A stretch of 64,000 nucleotides of DNA from Adiantum capillus-veneris (Eukaryota; Streptophyta; Polypodiopsida; Polypodiales; Pteridaceae). Every line of letters starts with the position of its first letter. The stretch's first letter is position 1. Below the pieces are notes generated by a model. That model saw nothing but the letters and a program-made list of their open reading frames with translations. It was not told where the DNA came from and did no database searches. Below, piece by piece: positions 47,801 to 57,189 of this stretch. Where the stretch lies: contig CM043946.1 of NCBI GenBank assembly GCA_014529385.2, positions 17,808,077 through 17,872,076 on the forward strand, given 5' to 3'. Both the position numbers and the translations under genes were made by a program.

Positions 47801-49747
47801 AAGTGTTGTAGACAACATACCTTCTAACATTCCTTCATCTTGAACACCTTCGTTCTCTTGAGGACCTAGCTCCTCCAAGCCTTGACAAGAGGTCTCTTGG
47901 TTGCTTGGCTTAAACCTTACCCCCATGACTTCGATGGAAGACTCCTCTTCAGTAATGCTGCCGCTACTTTCTTCTTCTGAAGTGCTATCGGTCCAACCTT
48001 CTTCCGTCTCACTTTGAGATGATTCTTCATGGAGCTCCTCTTGGCGTTGCTCCTTCATGTCAAAGACAACCTTCTTGTGATTTTCATTCCTGCAAATTAG
48101 CTTTCCACTCTCCCAATCCTGCAAAGCTCGCATTTTCATTAGCCATGGTCTTCCTAGGATAAATGGGTAACCATTTCCCTTGGTAGACATGACATAGAAA
48201 TCCACTGTCTTCTTAATGCCAAAGGCCTCCACAAAAACATTTTTACAAATGCCTACGCACCTAGCCTTGCTATTGTTTGCCATTTTCACTTTGATTTCAG
48301 GTGTCTCATGGATGTGCATGCCTAGTCTTTGCATGAGCCCTTCTGTCATGATGCAAATTTGTGCACCCCCATCCATTAGACCTTTCCTAACCAATCTTCC
48401 TTTTATGTAACAATCTAGCACAGGTGTAATATCCTCGTTCATCTCAGCATGTGCAATTTTTACAACAGGAAAACTCTCTTTTACCTTTCTCCTAGTGCTA
48501 ACAGCCTTTGTTAAATCCCTCCTAACTTGTGGGCATAATGCAAGAAACTGAGGCCATGAGATATCAGGACCCTTACCTCGCATGTCTTCTAACAGGTTGT
48601 ATGGAGCCATACCATGTCCAAGAGGGAAGTCTTGGAGATTGATACGACGTCGATTCCTCTTAGCTTCCTTGGTCTCCTTTGCCTTCTTGCCTTGTCCATG
48701 GTCACTCTGTGATGGGACACCCTCTTTCTCTTTACCTTTCCCTCGGCCACACTTAATGCCATTGGCTTCCATGTCAACCTCATTTGAATTTGTCACCTCT
48801 ACCACATGCACATTTGGATCTGGCAAAGGTGGAACTCCTTCTACCCCTTGTGGAGGTGGTCTTGGTCCATTTGGCCTTTGTAGAAGCCTTGGTTGTTGAC
48901 CAGCTCCTTCTCCTGCATTCATCACTGGGTAATTCAAGTTAGGTCTCCCTGGCTCTCCACGGGGCCAAGGACAATTATACATCCCATGTCCAGACTCTCC
49001 GCAATTCCAACATTGCAAGACTCTCCTAGGTCGTGGATCTCGCTCTTCAGACTTCTTTGCTTGTCCCTTTGGACCTACAGCTTGTGCAAGGTGAATTGAC
49101 AGGCTGCTTAAAGATTCGTTTAACTTCTGAATTACTTCCGCCGTTACCTCAGGAAGCTCCCTCGATGTTGATGCTTGTGACTTACCGTTGGGTCTAAGAC
49201 CTTCTATTGGAACCTCTCCCCTTAAGCACTTGAGTTTCCTATATTTCTCAGCAGCCCTAGTTTCAGCTGCATCAAAGGTAGCAGGTGCACCCGCCTCAAC
49301 TTTTACCTTAAGGTCAGGAAAGAGTCCGGCTATGAACCTCTCCTTCTTTAGAAATTCTGCACCATCACCAGGGTTAGCAACATTTCGTATCCATAGAGCC
49401 CAAAGACGTAGAAACTCTTGCTTGTACAAGTAGTAGTCATCTAAGTCTTTTTGCTTATGAGAAACAATGTCTTGCCATAGTTTTTGAGTGTTTTGGGGAT
49501 CAAAGAAGTATCTCTTAAAACGATTCAAAACTTCTGTGTAATTCCCCTTAACTTCCTCAGGCAAAGAGTCAAACCAAGTACTAGCATCTTTCCTAAGGAC
49601 CACCTCAAACATTTCTACACGTTCTTGATCGGTTACTATCCTCTTGATACGGCAAGACATCTTGAAATTTGCTAAAAATAATTCTGCATCCTCTCTAGGC
49701 TCTCCAAAGAAAAGAGGATATCCAGACATTTGGCGTTGGCTCTCCAT
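44858..49747 (-). CDS. Tat-type gag-pol polyprotein, 1629 codons open
   Basis: Residues 1-230 are gag (DASTWFDSLP and the YKQEFLRLW block); the knuckle CWNCGESGHGMYNC is at 246-259. Protease has D459-G-G and ILGRPWL near 530. RT spans about 700-900 with FIDD at 846-849 in place of YVDD. A first RNase H-like region (about 960-1110) lacks key acids: VSSSVGRETIGAVL for the usual DAS motif and TAEN for TDH. A second RNase H (about 1134-1265) keeps D1140, E1179, D1205 and D1255. Integrase has H1353, H1360, C1391, C1394 and the DDE triad D1422, D1482, E1518 with 35 residues between the last two. Start MESQRQMSGY is 49 bases after the preceding ORF. The protein makes particles, copies RNA and integrates DNA. 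It ends early at TAG (44855-44857). Confidence 0.95.
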   Translation of the reverse strand: MESQRQMSGYPLFFGEPREDAELFLANFKMSCRIKRIVTDQERVEMFEVVLRKDASTWFDSLPEEVKGNYTEVLNRFKRYFFDPQNTQKLWQDIVSHKQKDLDDYYLYKQEFLRLWALWIRNVANPGDGAEFLKKERFIAGLFPDLKVKVEAGAPATFDAAETRAAEKYRKLKCLRGEVPIEGLRPNGKSQASTSRELPEVTAEVIQKLNESLSSLSIHLAQAVGPKGQAKKSEERDPRPRRVLQCWNCGESGHGMYNCPWPRGEPGRPNLNYPVMNAGEGAGQQPRLLQRPNGPRPPPQGVEGVPPLPDPNVHVVEVTNSNEVDMEANGIKCGRGKGKEKEGVPSQSDHGQGKKAKETKEAKRNRRRINLQDFPLGHGMAPYNLLEDMRGKGPDISWPQFLALCPQVRRDLTKAVSTRRKVKESFPVVKIAHAEMNEDITPVLDCYIKGRLVRKGLMDGGAQICIMTEGLMQRLGMHIHETPEIKVKMANNSKARCVGICKNVFVEAFGIKKTVDFYVMSTKGNGYPFILGRPWLMKMRALQDWESGKLICRNENHKKVVFDMKEQRQEELHEESSQSETEEGWTDSTSEEESSGSITEEESSIEVMGVRFKPSNQETSCQGLEELGPQENEGVQDEGMLEGMLSTTLTKDEREEFKCVLRKFPRLFAKDYTDVRGVDAVQHKIELKLEATPKAQKLRRLGVIKEQALLKEVRKILAAGFIYPVENSEWVSPIVVTPKKNGKWRVCVDYRPLNEATKRDHFPLQFQDEILNEVAGHEKYSVCDGYSGYFQISIALEDQLKTTFITPWGCYAFRVMPFGLTNAPATFQRFMNMVFQAFFGKSIRVFIDDFCIYSSKSLHLQTVEEGLKKLYDMGGQLNPDKCHIAEDEVILLGHKVSYKGIEVDPSKAKALIELPSLKNLKEVISFIQKVKYMSRFIHLASELLHPLQKLTQQVEFAWSDELEEYFYNIKVILSELPTLMPPCWEYTFFVSSSVGRETIGAVLLQQDPHSTRMRPIYFASRVMNALERDYTEAELMMLSLMFAVRKFRSYLLPKPFVILTAENLFPWVSSQMNLSIRISKWIMELQEFQYSFKVEDSVRAQLAGILTYRVHEKEIKVPEVKTLPLPPPKSIPNAFTLFFDGAFRRATGKAGGGLVLLNPSGEVVMKEKFNLPSSASNNEAEYDTLPYGLKMCSGQGIQRLMVKGDALLIVKQILGIWACKNESLRTKVHAIHRLFNQFEEVQLYHIPRKQNEDADLLAQQAVACVNKEVQVIMVAAAVKQPRYQGLESLAPIIGYILEGEFPPDFTKAQKRRLMKKASMYLFLEGSLYQRGKDQVCRRVPTIEEIPAILKGLHEEACGGHFSQELTMKKILLAGYVWPSLHVDVQHWCKSCHNCQINGNRRLVHGPRQIVIANGPFEKWGIDAMGPLPRTKNGKLYILVAVDYMTRWVEAQSVARVNERTVSKFVYNHICCRFGTPLEIVSDNGPGFRKGLLTEVCEVLPILHRHSTPYYPQSNGLVEKANGVIAGIIRKMVKNKTKLWDDFLDGALWAYRTTYREATEFTPFHLVYGQEALQPIELNIPTMRLHGKSAQDDQEAWMDQLLTLAELEWKREAAYECYKRKATQTKEKLD

Positions 49748-49796
49748 TATTATGAAAGATTACAACACGAGTTACAATAAGGGATACAATAGAGAT

Positions 49797-50255
49797 TTAG
49801 AACCAATCGCCTGCAAATGAAGAAGTGAGAAAATACCACTCTAGGTTTTCTTCTTCAGCTATCCAAGCTTCAATAAGGTCTCGATTTGTTTGATCAAAAC
49901 AAAAGGGTAGACTATTGATGAGCTCTAAGAAGGGTTGAAATTCTTCAAAGCTAAGGCGATAAACAGAAATCTCTAGAACTTCATTTTCTGGATCCAAAAG
50001 AGCAACCACGTCCCAAGTGATAAATTGCACTTGCTCTACAATTCCCAATGCACAAGCGGTTTGTATAAAAACTAGATCTTCATGCTCGTCGAAGGCCGTG
50101 AGAAAGTAGCAATTGACTAGGAGCTCCTTTCCTTCGAGTTCCACACAGTCGGAGTGAGGCAACCTTCTCACAGTTTCATAAAGAACATCCTCATCAAGTC
50201 CAATCAAGTTTGCAAGATTTAAAGACTCCACTTGTGCTACAAAATTCCTGGACAA
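49797..50255 (-). CDS. Accessory ORF X2 upstream of gag, unknown
   Basis: 152 codons, MSRNFVAQVESLNLANL to FAGDWF. I do not recognise the family. It aligns with X1 (50302-50856) through VRRLPH, F-IQ-ACAL, RLSFEEFQPFLELINSLPF and R-L-EAW, so the two are tandem duplicates. It is acidic and Leu-rich with no membrane segment. Upstream lies GTTTTTGTCCAGGAATTTT, which could be a splice acceptor placing the true exon start near SRNFVAQ. It ends 49 bases before gag. The site matches that of the extra ORF in Ogre-type Tat elements. The N-terminal LDEDVLYETVRRLP is faintly like an F-box, a weak resemblance only. Confidence 0.65.
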   Translation of the reverse strand: MSRNFVAQVESLNLANLIGLDEDVLYETVRRLPHSDCVELEGKELLVNCYFLTAFDEHEDLVFIQTACALGIVEQVQFITWDVVALLDPENEVLEISVYRLSFEEFQPFLELINSLPFCFDQTNRDLIEAWIAEEENLEWYFLTSSFAGDWF

Positions 50256-50301
50256 AAACTCCTTAGGATTATGGTTAAATCATTCAAAAGCATAAAGAGA
50301 T

Positions 50302-50856
50302 TTACAATGTCTCTATGAACAAAGTGTCATAGAAAGTAGAGAAGGATGAGAATTTATACAAATTTGCAATCTTCTCTATGCTCTCTTTATTAAGACAAGC
50401 TCTGAATAGCTCCCTATCTCCTTTGTTGAAAGCGAAAGGAAGACTATTAATAAGACGCAAATGAGGGAAAAATTTACCAAATGTGAGTCTATGAAGCATG
50501 AACTCTGGCCGCAAGTTTCCTGAAGAGTCTTCCTCAATGGTGAAAAGCACTCGCCAAACGCCAAATTTCACTCTATTTACCAATCTTAGGGCACACACTA
50601 GTTGGATGAATGCGCGGTCTTCCTTAGTGCCCAACAACAAGAGGAAAATGGAATCCACGCGTAGGACCTTCCGTCTTAACTTCACCACCCTCTTGTTATG
50701 AGGGAGACGCCTTACTACTTGCTCCTGCAACTCAATTGGTAATAGAGCTAGATCTCTAAGGATTGAACTTTCACTGCACACACATTCCCAGTTAGAACAA
50801 ATGATCGTTTTTTTGTTTCTTGTAACAACTTGGACAAAGAAAAAACAAACATACAC
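50302..50856 (-). CDS. Accessory ORF X1 upstream of gag, unknown
   Basis: 184 codons as an open frame from 50856. The first ~29 residues look like intron sequence: CTAACTGGGAATGTGTGTGCAG is a good branch point and acceptor, after which the protein reads ESSILRDLALLPIELQEQVVRRLPHNKRVVKL. It shares with X2 the blocks VRRLPH, FIQLVCAL, V-F-VWRV, HRLTFGKFFPHLRLINSLPFAF and REL-RA. It is more basic than X2. Both ORFs remain open in an element whose gag-pol has one stop, so they were probably coding at the last insertion. Function unknown. Confidence 0.6.
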   Translation of the reverse strand: MYVCFFFVQVVTRNKKTIICSNWECVCSESSILRDLALLPIELQEQVVRRLPHNKRVVKLRRKVLRVDSIFLLLLGTKEDRAFIQLVCALRLVNRVKFGVWRVLFTIEEDSSGNLRPEFMLHRLTFGKFFPHLRLINSLPFAFNKGDRELFRACLNKESIEKIANLYKFSSFSTFYDTLFIETL

Positions 50857-50882
50857 ACTATTTTGCCGGGCTGCACTTCATT

Positions 50883-51270
50883 TTAAAATAAAATGAACAC
50901 ATGTACATCAAAAGAAGTGTGGTAGTTGATGAGAGGTAGAATGACAGGGTTTGGTGATGCAAGAATTTCTCCTGCTCTTTGGGCAACAAACATGAACACC
51001 ATTCGTTGTTGAAAATGGATCTTTCTACTAATTGCAACGTTTATTCTAATGTGTGGAGTAAAATGAAAGGGAAAAACCTCTATTCCTGGGCCATTATCCA
51101 TGGCCTATGCATGTCCTAATGCTTAAAACAAAACAAAAATATAGACGTCCAAACTAAGGTCGTACCTAATGAGAGGCAAAATAAAAGGATTTACTGAAGC
51201 GTTTATCTCGGCCAACCTAAGAGGACCTAAAATTCTACGAATGACACATTGAAATTGCAACTTAGTGCTA
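50883..51270 (-). repeat. Duplicated leader segment of the Tat-type element
   Basis: Two ~150-bp segments (about 51123-51270 and 50883-51030) encode related strings on the minus strand, NPFILPLIRYDLSLDVYIF and NPVILPLINYHTSFDVHVF, each ending in a stop. They sit between the primer site and ORF X1. They may be relics of further copies of the accessory ORF or of duplicated untranslated leader. Confidence 0.55.
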
Positions 51271-51409
51271 ACAATTATGTGTACCTTTTGCCTTGCAATG
51301 GGAATGAAGGGATCATACAAATCTTCGTGATTCATGCAAACTACTTGACTATGCTGAAGGTTGATTCTACACAAAAATACACAAGCAGTCCTCAGTGGGG
51401 GCACCAATT

Positions 51410-51668
51410 TGAGGCGGTCCGGGGCGGGCGACAAGAAGAGCAACCTCTAGACACCCTTCAAGGCTCCCGTGCTGCTCAATGGGGCTGGGGCACAACACAA
51501 CACAAACCAAAACAACAAACCCACAGCCAAATCCCGACTACACAAGGGGCACCACATAGTTTAAGAGCGAACTAGGACGCAAAAGAGGAGAATCGTTAGA
51601 GCAACCCACAAACAAGCAAGGAATTTACACTAACCCTAACACCAATGGAACACTCTCACACACTAAAA

Positions 51669-51737
<69 letters not shown>

Positions 51738-54106
51738 GTGCTCGGGCTGCTTTGAAATGTATCGGCAATGATCAAGCAAACACAACTATATATTTAAGAA
51801 AGAGAGAGAAAGGGGGAGGGGGTGCTTGTTGCATTAATACCTTCTTACAAATCTGTCATGACAAATCAAAGTGAGAGTAGTATTTGTTCAACATAGCTTG
51901 CGTAAATTTCACCACAACACATCACAAGAAAAGCCACCCCAATCACTGTCTTAAGGCCAGGGGAGTCCTCTCCACCCTGTCGCCCTCTTACAGTATGTGG
52001 GATTTATGGCTAGATTGATGACAACACTAGAGACAAGCTATCAAGAAAAACACCAAGACACTTACGCATCATTGTTGTCCATTACTTCACGTTGGAAGGG
52101 AGACAAAGTATCCAAGCTTAGTCCAAATCCACCCTCCTTGATTCAGCAAATGTTGGGCTTACACTAGTAGGAGAAGTGATAGATTTCCTACTCTCAATTG
52201 AATGATCACTCTCTCTCTTACAATGGCATAGAGTTCCCTTGCTAATCCCCTATTACAACACATGCACGTGCATAAGACAATGAGCTTCCACTCAAGAGCT
52301 CCTTCTAGAGAGGTTGAGCTTGGCTTCTCAAGCTATAGCATAGTGCTCTTGCTTATGGCTCCCTCTTTTGTGCTAGCTACACCCTCCTTTTATAGAAATT
52401 TTGAAGGCTAGGGTTACTCCTCTAACCATGGTTGGGTTAGATTTTCAGCAATTTATCTAATTTCTTTTGCTTGGAATTATCAAGAAGTTGGTGAGGAAAG
52501 AGAGAGGAGAGAAATGGAGGTGATAGGACTTTTCATAGTGGGTTAGTGTTAGTAGAGTTAGTATTAATTTACAAATGGAATTGGGTATTTACAATGGGAG
52601 TATCCATGTAGGATACAAATAAGGAAGAAAAAACTCTTAAGAGGTAAGAAAAGGTGGATTTCTTACAAGGTTGATGCTCCAAGTGTCTTGAGTAGGGCCA
52701 ATTTTGACGCCTGTTGACGGTCCACTAGCTTTGACGGTACATTTTTTCTCCACTCTTGACCTTCCTTGAGAGACAAGGTAATTGAAGCTGAGTAATCAAC
52801 CACCATGATGCTGTCTTTTAAGAGAAGAGGCTGAATTTTGTGGTTTTTTGATAGATATGGGTAATTTGGAGGAGGAAAAATGAGACTAGGTGGTCAATTT
52901 TGGAATGGAATTGTGTGTGGGAGGTATGAGTTCACCATGGTTTCTCTTATTCTTCAAGGTTGAGGAGAAGGTGAGTAGTGTGCAGAGAGGAGTGGTGAGA
53001 GAGATAGGGATGATGAGTGGAGAAGTGTGTGTGAAAGAGGAAAATGATAAAGTGGAAGAGAGAGTGTGGCTGCATAGCATGGGAAAACTGGGGTCCACTA
53101 AAAAAATCATAGCTCACAGCTCGTAGCTCAAAAAAATATGAAAAAATTTGAGGCAAAATTTCAGCCCACGAGCTACAACTTTTGTTTGTATCACCTTTTC
53201 AAATTCGGAGAGCAAGTGAACTTTAAAAATTTAGCAAATCCGACCATTTTTTTCCACTGCAAGGTCCTTGTGGGGTCCTTCTTTGGATGATTCTTTTGAA
53301 TACCTCCAAGAGTGAGCCCTCCATAGTGCATGTATGCATGCCACCTACCCTTGACCTTATTTGATAGGTCTATAATTGAAGATATTTTTGAGATTAAGAT
53401 ATAAGTGAATAGTACAACTAAGAAAATCAAATATTGAGGGGTCTAAAAAATATGTACATGTCAAATATAAATAATATAAGTGGAAAAAATATAAAGGGGT
53501 CAAAAGAAATCTCTCTCATTATGAGGCTACCATAAAAAGATAAATATTTTTGGTGTTCTAATTTTTTAGAAAAAAACAAAATAGATGTAGGAAGGGAAAA
53601 ATCAAAATAGTGAAAAAATATACACATAAATAAAACTAGTTTTTTTGGATTTTTGTTGGGGTGGAGTTACACCAAACATAAGAGAAGCTTACATGAAAAT
53701 ATTTCTATATGGAATAAAGAGTATGAAAAATGGTAAGAAAAAATTGTGGTAATGGTGAGGCAATGTACAGAGCATAAATAACACACACCTAGGTAGAAAT
53801 ATTTAAATAAATACCAAAATAATTATGAAAAAATCTTTTATTTAGGCCCTATATATAAAGAAATATTTACATACGCATGGGCCATAATATTTTTTTATTT
53901 TTTATTTTTTTATTTTTTTATTTTTTGGCTCAACTAGCCCAATGACTAGCTAATTGAGGGTTTTTTAAGAAGATATGGGAAAAGTCCCGTGACTCACGCA
54001 CGCCTATGTACAGTGAAATGGTAGGGATAGCCACAGTGTTTGGGTGATTTTGGTAGGGTGAGGTAACTCACTGTGGCAATTACAAAGAGCCGAAAAACGG
54101 CTATCA
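51410..54106 (-). repeat. 5' LTR of the Tat-type element
   Basis: 2697 bp, minus strand TGATAGCCG to GGACCGCCTCA. TATA box at 52386-52394; (GA)n at 51672-51735. Differences from the 3' LTR are few and partly clustered near 53200-53240 (compare 43545-43590). Confidence 0.95.
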
Positions 54107-54149
54107 CCGCCTCACCGCGCCGCCGTGTCGTTGTCGCAATGCTTGATTG

Positions 54150-54236
<87 letters not shown>

Positions 54237-54471
54237 GCATACACACACACACAAGGAGATGAAGAAGAAGAAGGAGCAAGAACACTCTTCAATTGCACAA
54301 ATGAGAGAATGCGTGGTTTTTAGGTTTAGGTGACTTTATATGAGCTCTCCCATTCACACTTGGGCACCCATGCTTAGCCAACTAACCCTTGAATATTCGA
54401 GTTAGAGTGCGCCTCTCATCGGTGATCACTCTACCCTTTTTCTATTGGACGGCGAAAGACATTCTACAACA
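54107..54471 (-). repeat. 5' LTR of element B, right piece
   Basis: Continues 41531-41730 after the CCGC duplication. It holds (CT)n at 54152-54234 and the TATA box at 54334-54341. It aligns with 20100-20370 of the shared LTR; the outermost ~25-50 bases (to ATTCTACAACA) differ from the partner, so the outer end is approximate. Confidence 0.7.
54152..54234. repeat. (CT)n microsatellite in the element B LTR
   Basis: About 40 CT units. The partner LTR has only a short run at 20129-20148, so the tract expanded in this copy. Predicted proteins here (Arg-Glu or Ser-Leu repeats) are artefacts. Confidence 0.95.
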
Positions 54472-54602
54472 TGTGTGATGCCAAATTCTACTATTTCTCT
54501 TTTGTCTTGACCTCCACAATGGAAGTAATTGACATATATTATATTGGTTACCTTGAACTAACCCCACCCCAGGTGACTCACCTTGTGTCCCCTACCTACC
54601 AT

Positions 54603-55272
54603 GTCATTAAATCTAATATCTAACCAACCCAAATTATTTTCTCATATTAAATTGATCATTTAATGTGGGAGAATAATTGAGAACAAGGGCTAGAATATAG
54701 ACATGTGCTTTTGAAATCTATCTCAGCACGGGGCCAAGGTTAAAGGGGTCCAAATGAGAGAGGGTCTGCCAAAGATCAAGGCTACCTAATAGATCTTAAA
54801 GACCTTAGGGTTATCTTCATTAAAGACCTCCAAAGGTTAGTGTTGAAAGTCCTTTGACCTTAGGCAAACTAGGGCTATGCTTGAGGTAAGAACCTGGCCC
54901 AAGATTGAGGTGCTTGTCCTGCTTGCTGACTAAGGTGCTTGAGGTGCATGTCATGCTTGCTGACTAAGGTGCTTGAAGTGCTTAATGAATAAGGTGCTAA
55001 GGTGCTCCATGACTAAGGTGCTCAAGGGGTCAAGGTGTTTCCAAAAGTCAACATGTGTTAACCGACAAGTCGGATAGTGGAGTCAATACTGGGTGAATAA
55101 GAGGCTTGGTGATTGCCCAGCGCTCCCTATCACTTGGTGTTGACCTTGGTGTTAAAGCCATTACCAGAGACAGTTAAAAACTTGGGTCATGTTAACCAAC
55201 AAGTCAGACCGTGGAGTCAACAGCGGGTGAATGGAGGCTTGGTGACTACCCAACGCTCCCTATCGCTTGGTG
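54603..55272 (+). repeat. Partial LTR related to the 32542-34131 solo LTR
   Basis: It starts TGTCATTAAATCTAATATC and shares TTTTCTCATATTAAA.TGATCATTTAATGTGG and GACCT.AGGGTT-like words with 32542-32800. Further in, it carries its own tandem repeats: AAGGTGCTTGAGGTGC-type units at about 54905-55030, and a ~130-bp duplication with GTTAACC.ACAAGTC and AACGCTCCCTATC.CTTGGTGTT (about 55057-55140 and 55190-55273). Right end uncertain. Confidence 0.6.
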
Positions 55273-56335
55273 TTTGTAAGGTCCCCAATCCCATGGACAC
55301 CAAAAACGGGATGGTACCATTGACAGGTCTCTAGGCCTACTAAAGTCAGAGTCCTTAAACAAGAAAAATTCTAAGGAATTCACCCCTTACCATTGACAAT
55401 GGTTTACGTTTATAGCCCTAGAAAGAGACCTAGTCATGTCTCGCATTGCAAACGGGACCATTAAAAAAATTTACGACCCTATAACTTCATCATTCAGATT
55501 TTGGTTTCCTTAGCCAACGCTTTTTTTCCCCTAACATATGTGAGGGCACAGCCGTTGGTGGATTCCTCTTCCAAGTGAAGAAGTTTCTAAAAGTTTTAGT
55601 GCGCGGGAATGGATAGTTACCTGACTAATCAGGTCCATCCGTCCATGATTGACAACCTTAGTCAATCCCCACTTACCACCCCGTACTCACACATGATTTC
55701 TGTGTTGTTTAATTACTACCACATTCTTTTCACGATTAAACCAATGATTCCTTTTAACTTCCACAAATCCGTTTCATTAAGCCAACCTTTGAAAATAATA
55801 TTGAAGACATTCTTTCAGCAAACAAACATCTTTAGACTTAAGACAAGGTACTGTCATTTTGAAGTGTCTCTGACTAGTACTGTCTTGTCCCAAGACCACC
55901 TATGCAGGAGTGAAAAACGGCACCCATTCCTTATTTATAAAAACCGGGGTGGAAAAAGTCGTCACCCAAAGTCCGGGCGCCCATACGCCAACCGTCTGCC
56001 CATACAACCGGGCGGTTTTTCTTGGATAAACTTGAAAGTACTATCCACAAACATAAACAAGCAGGGGGTAAAGACTCCACGCGTGCTGAGGAAACCGACT
56101 CTTCCATGATGGTATCTCCATCATTACTCATTACCTGGAGTAAAATATTTCCAAGGAATCAGAGGTGTCTTGAGACAAGCTGTCTTAAGGATGGTCAAAC
56201 ATTTCTTTCCTAGGTCAATCAGTCATAACCCAATCATTTCTTTCCTATTTACAATCATTGCTCATTGTTTTCATGGAAGCTACCTTCCATTTACAGCCAG
56301 TTTATCCTTCCTAACCTTATGTATGCAATGTTAAC
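55273..56335. other. Unassigned region, possibly LTR-like
   Basis: No supportable gene. It opens with GTAAGGTCCCCAATCCC, a start seen in some gypsy LTRs, and has a TATA-like TTATTTATAAAAACC at about 55931-55945. No partner copy is in the window. The 166-codon frame at 55609-56109 lacks recognisable features and is likely chance. Confidence 0.35.
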
Positions 56336-56545
56336 TTAAAAATGAACTTTACAAGATTTTAAGTGAACAAAATAGAAATCCACCTGGGACTGCTCGTCCA
56401 TGTGCTGTGGGGTGGGTGCACGTAGACTTTCCTCTGTTGGCCTATGGCTAGGCCCAGCCTCATGGTCATTAGTGGCTTTGTTTCGGTTGTTGCTAACATC
56501 CTCTTCCTCAGTAAGAGGACTTCCCTTGGTTCTCTTTGGAGCCAT
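56336..56545 (-). pseudogene. N-terminal fragment of a gypsy-type gag
   Basis: A short minus-strand frame, MAPKRTKGSPLTEEEDVSNN onward, 69 codons. The basic start followed by an acidic, Ser/Thr/His-rich disordered stretch is common at the N terminus of plant gypsy gag proteins. It stops without reaching a gag core domain, so it is a fragment or a first exon. Assignment is tentative. Confidence 0.35.
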
Positions 56546-57189
56546 GTCGGCAGCCTTATCAAAAGACTTAATCCATTAGGAGTGTAATTGAATAATCTTA
56601 TTTTTTATTTTTTTTAAAACCCAAAAATAAAGATTTTTGGAGTAAGTAGGTATCTTTAATAGTCAATTAGATGAGATATTCCTCCTGTGACTTATTTATG
56701 CTATAAGTAATTTCCCATAATTACGATTTAATTTGGGAAGCCCTTTAACTAGGTTTCTCCTTAGTCTATATTCCATTTTAGCTTTAGTAAATTATAAATT
56801 TATATCGGCTAATGGATTACTCACCCTAAATTGTAATTGAATATGTTCTATCTTTAGGAATTTTCATAAATTTGATTTATAACCTTTCCCTCCTATACTT
56901 ATGGTCTAAATTAGGCAAATTTTTTTATATAGTAATTTGTTATACCATCCATTTATACTGAGGTAATTTTTTCACCCTTTAATTGTGATTTTGGACCTCA
57001 AGTATTTATTTGTGAATTAGATAAATTCATTTACTAATTTTCTTTCTCTTTTTTATACACAAAATTAGTTACTTTTATTGAAGATATATACCTAAACTAT
57101 TTATCTGAGGTTGGGGTATTTATCACGGATTCTTCAAGGTGTGTTCTACCTCTGATATTTATATCAAAGGTTTTTGGATTAATTTACTA

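Larger units (their letters stand above)
41731..54106 (-). mobile_element. Full-length Tat-type Ty3/gypsy retrotransposon, 12.4 kb
   Basis: Minus strand, with LTRs at 51410-54106 (5') and 41731-44439 (3') of 2697 and 2709 bp. It is flanked by CCGC on both sides (41727-41730 and 54107-54110) inside the LTR of element B. The internal part is 6970 bp. The primer-site candidate next to the 5' LTR is TGGTGCCCCCACTG (minus strand, 51393-51406); I cannot assign its tRNA. The polypurine tract is at 44444-44453. Reading right to left: duplicated leader, two related accessory ORFs, gag-pol with protease, RT, two RNase H domains and integrase. The second, archaeal-type RNase H and an ORF before gag are marks of the plant Tat/Ogre lineage. 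The LTRs are very similar, which points to a recent insertion. Confidence 0.93.
20422..54471 (-). mobile_element. Element B: RT-less gypsy-type element, interrupted
   Basis: A minus-strand element: LTR (54471 to 54107 and 41730 to 41531), primer-binding site, leader, gag, DGG protease, DTG protease, long 3' non-coding region, polypurine tract, then the LTR it shares with A. It is interrupted by the Tat-type element (41731-54106, duplication CCGC) and by C1 (24213-37001, duplication TAAAC). With these removed its own sequence is about 9 kb. No RT, RNase H or integrase motif is found in the remaining sequence, so it could move only with help from another element. Confidence 0.75.

Noticed and set aside
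55609-56109. 166-codon plus-strand frame
   Set aside because: No recognisable domain, codon pattern unconvincing, lies in a region that looks like LTR or intergenic sequence.
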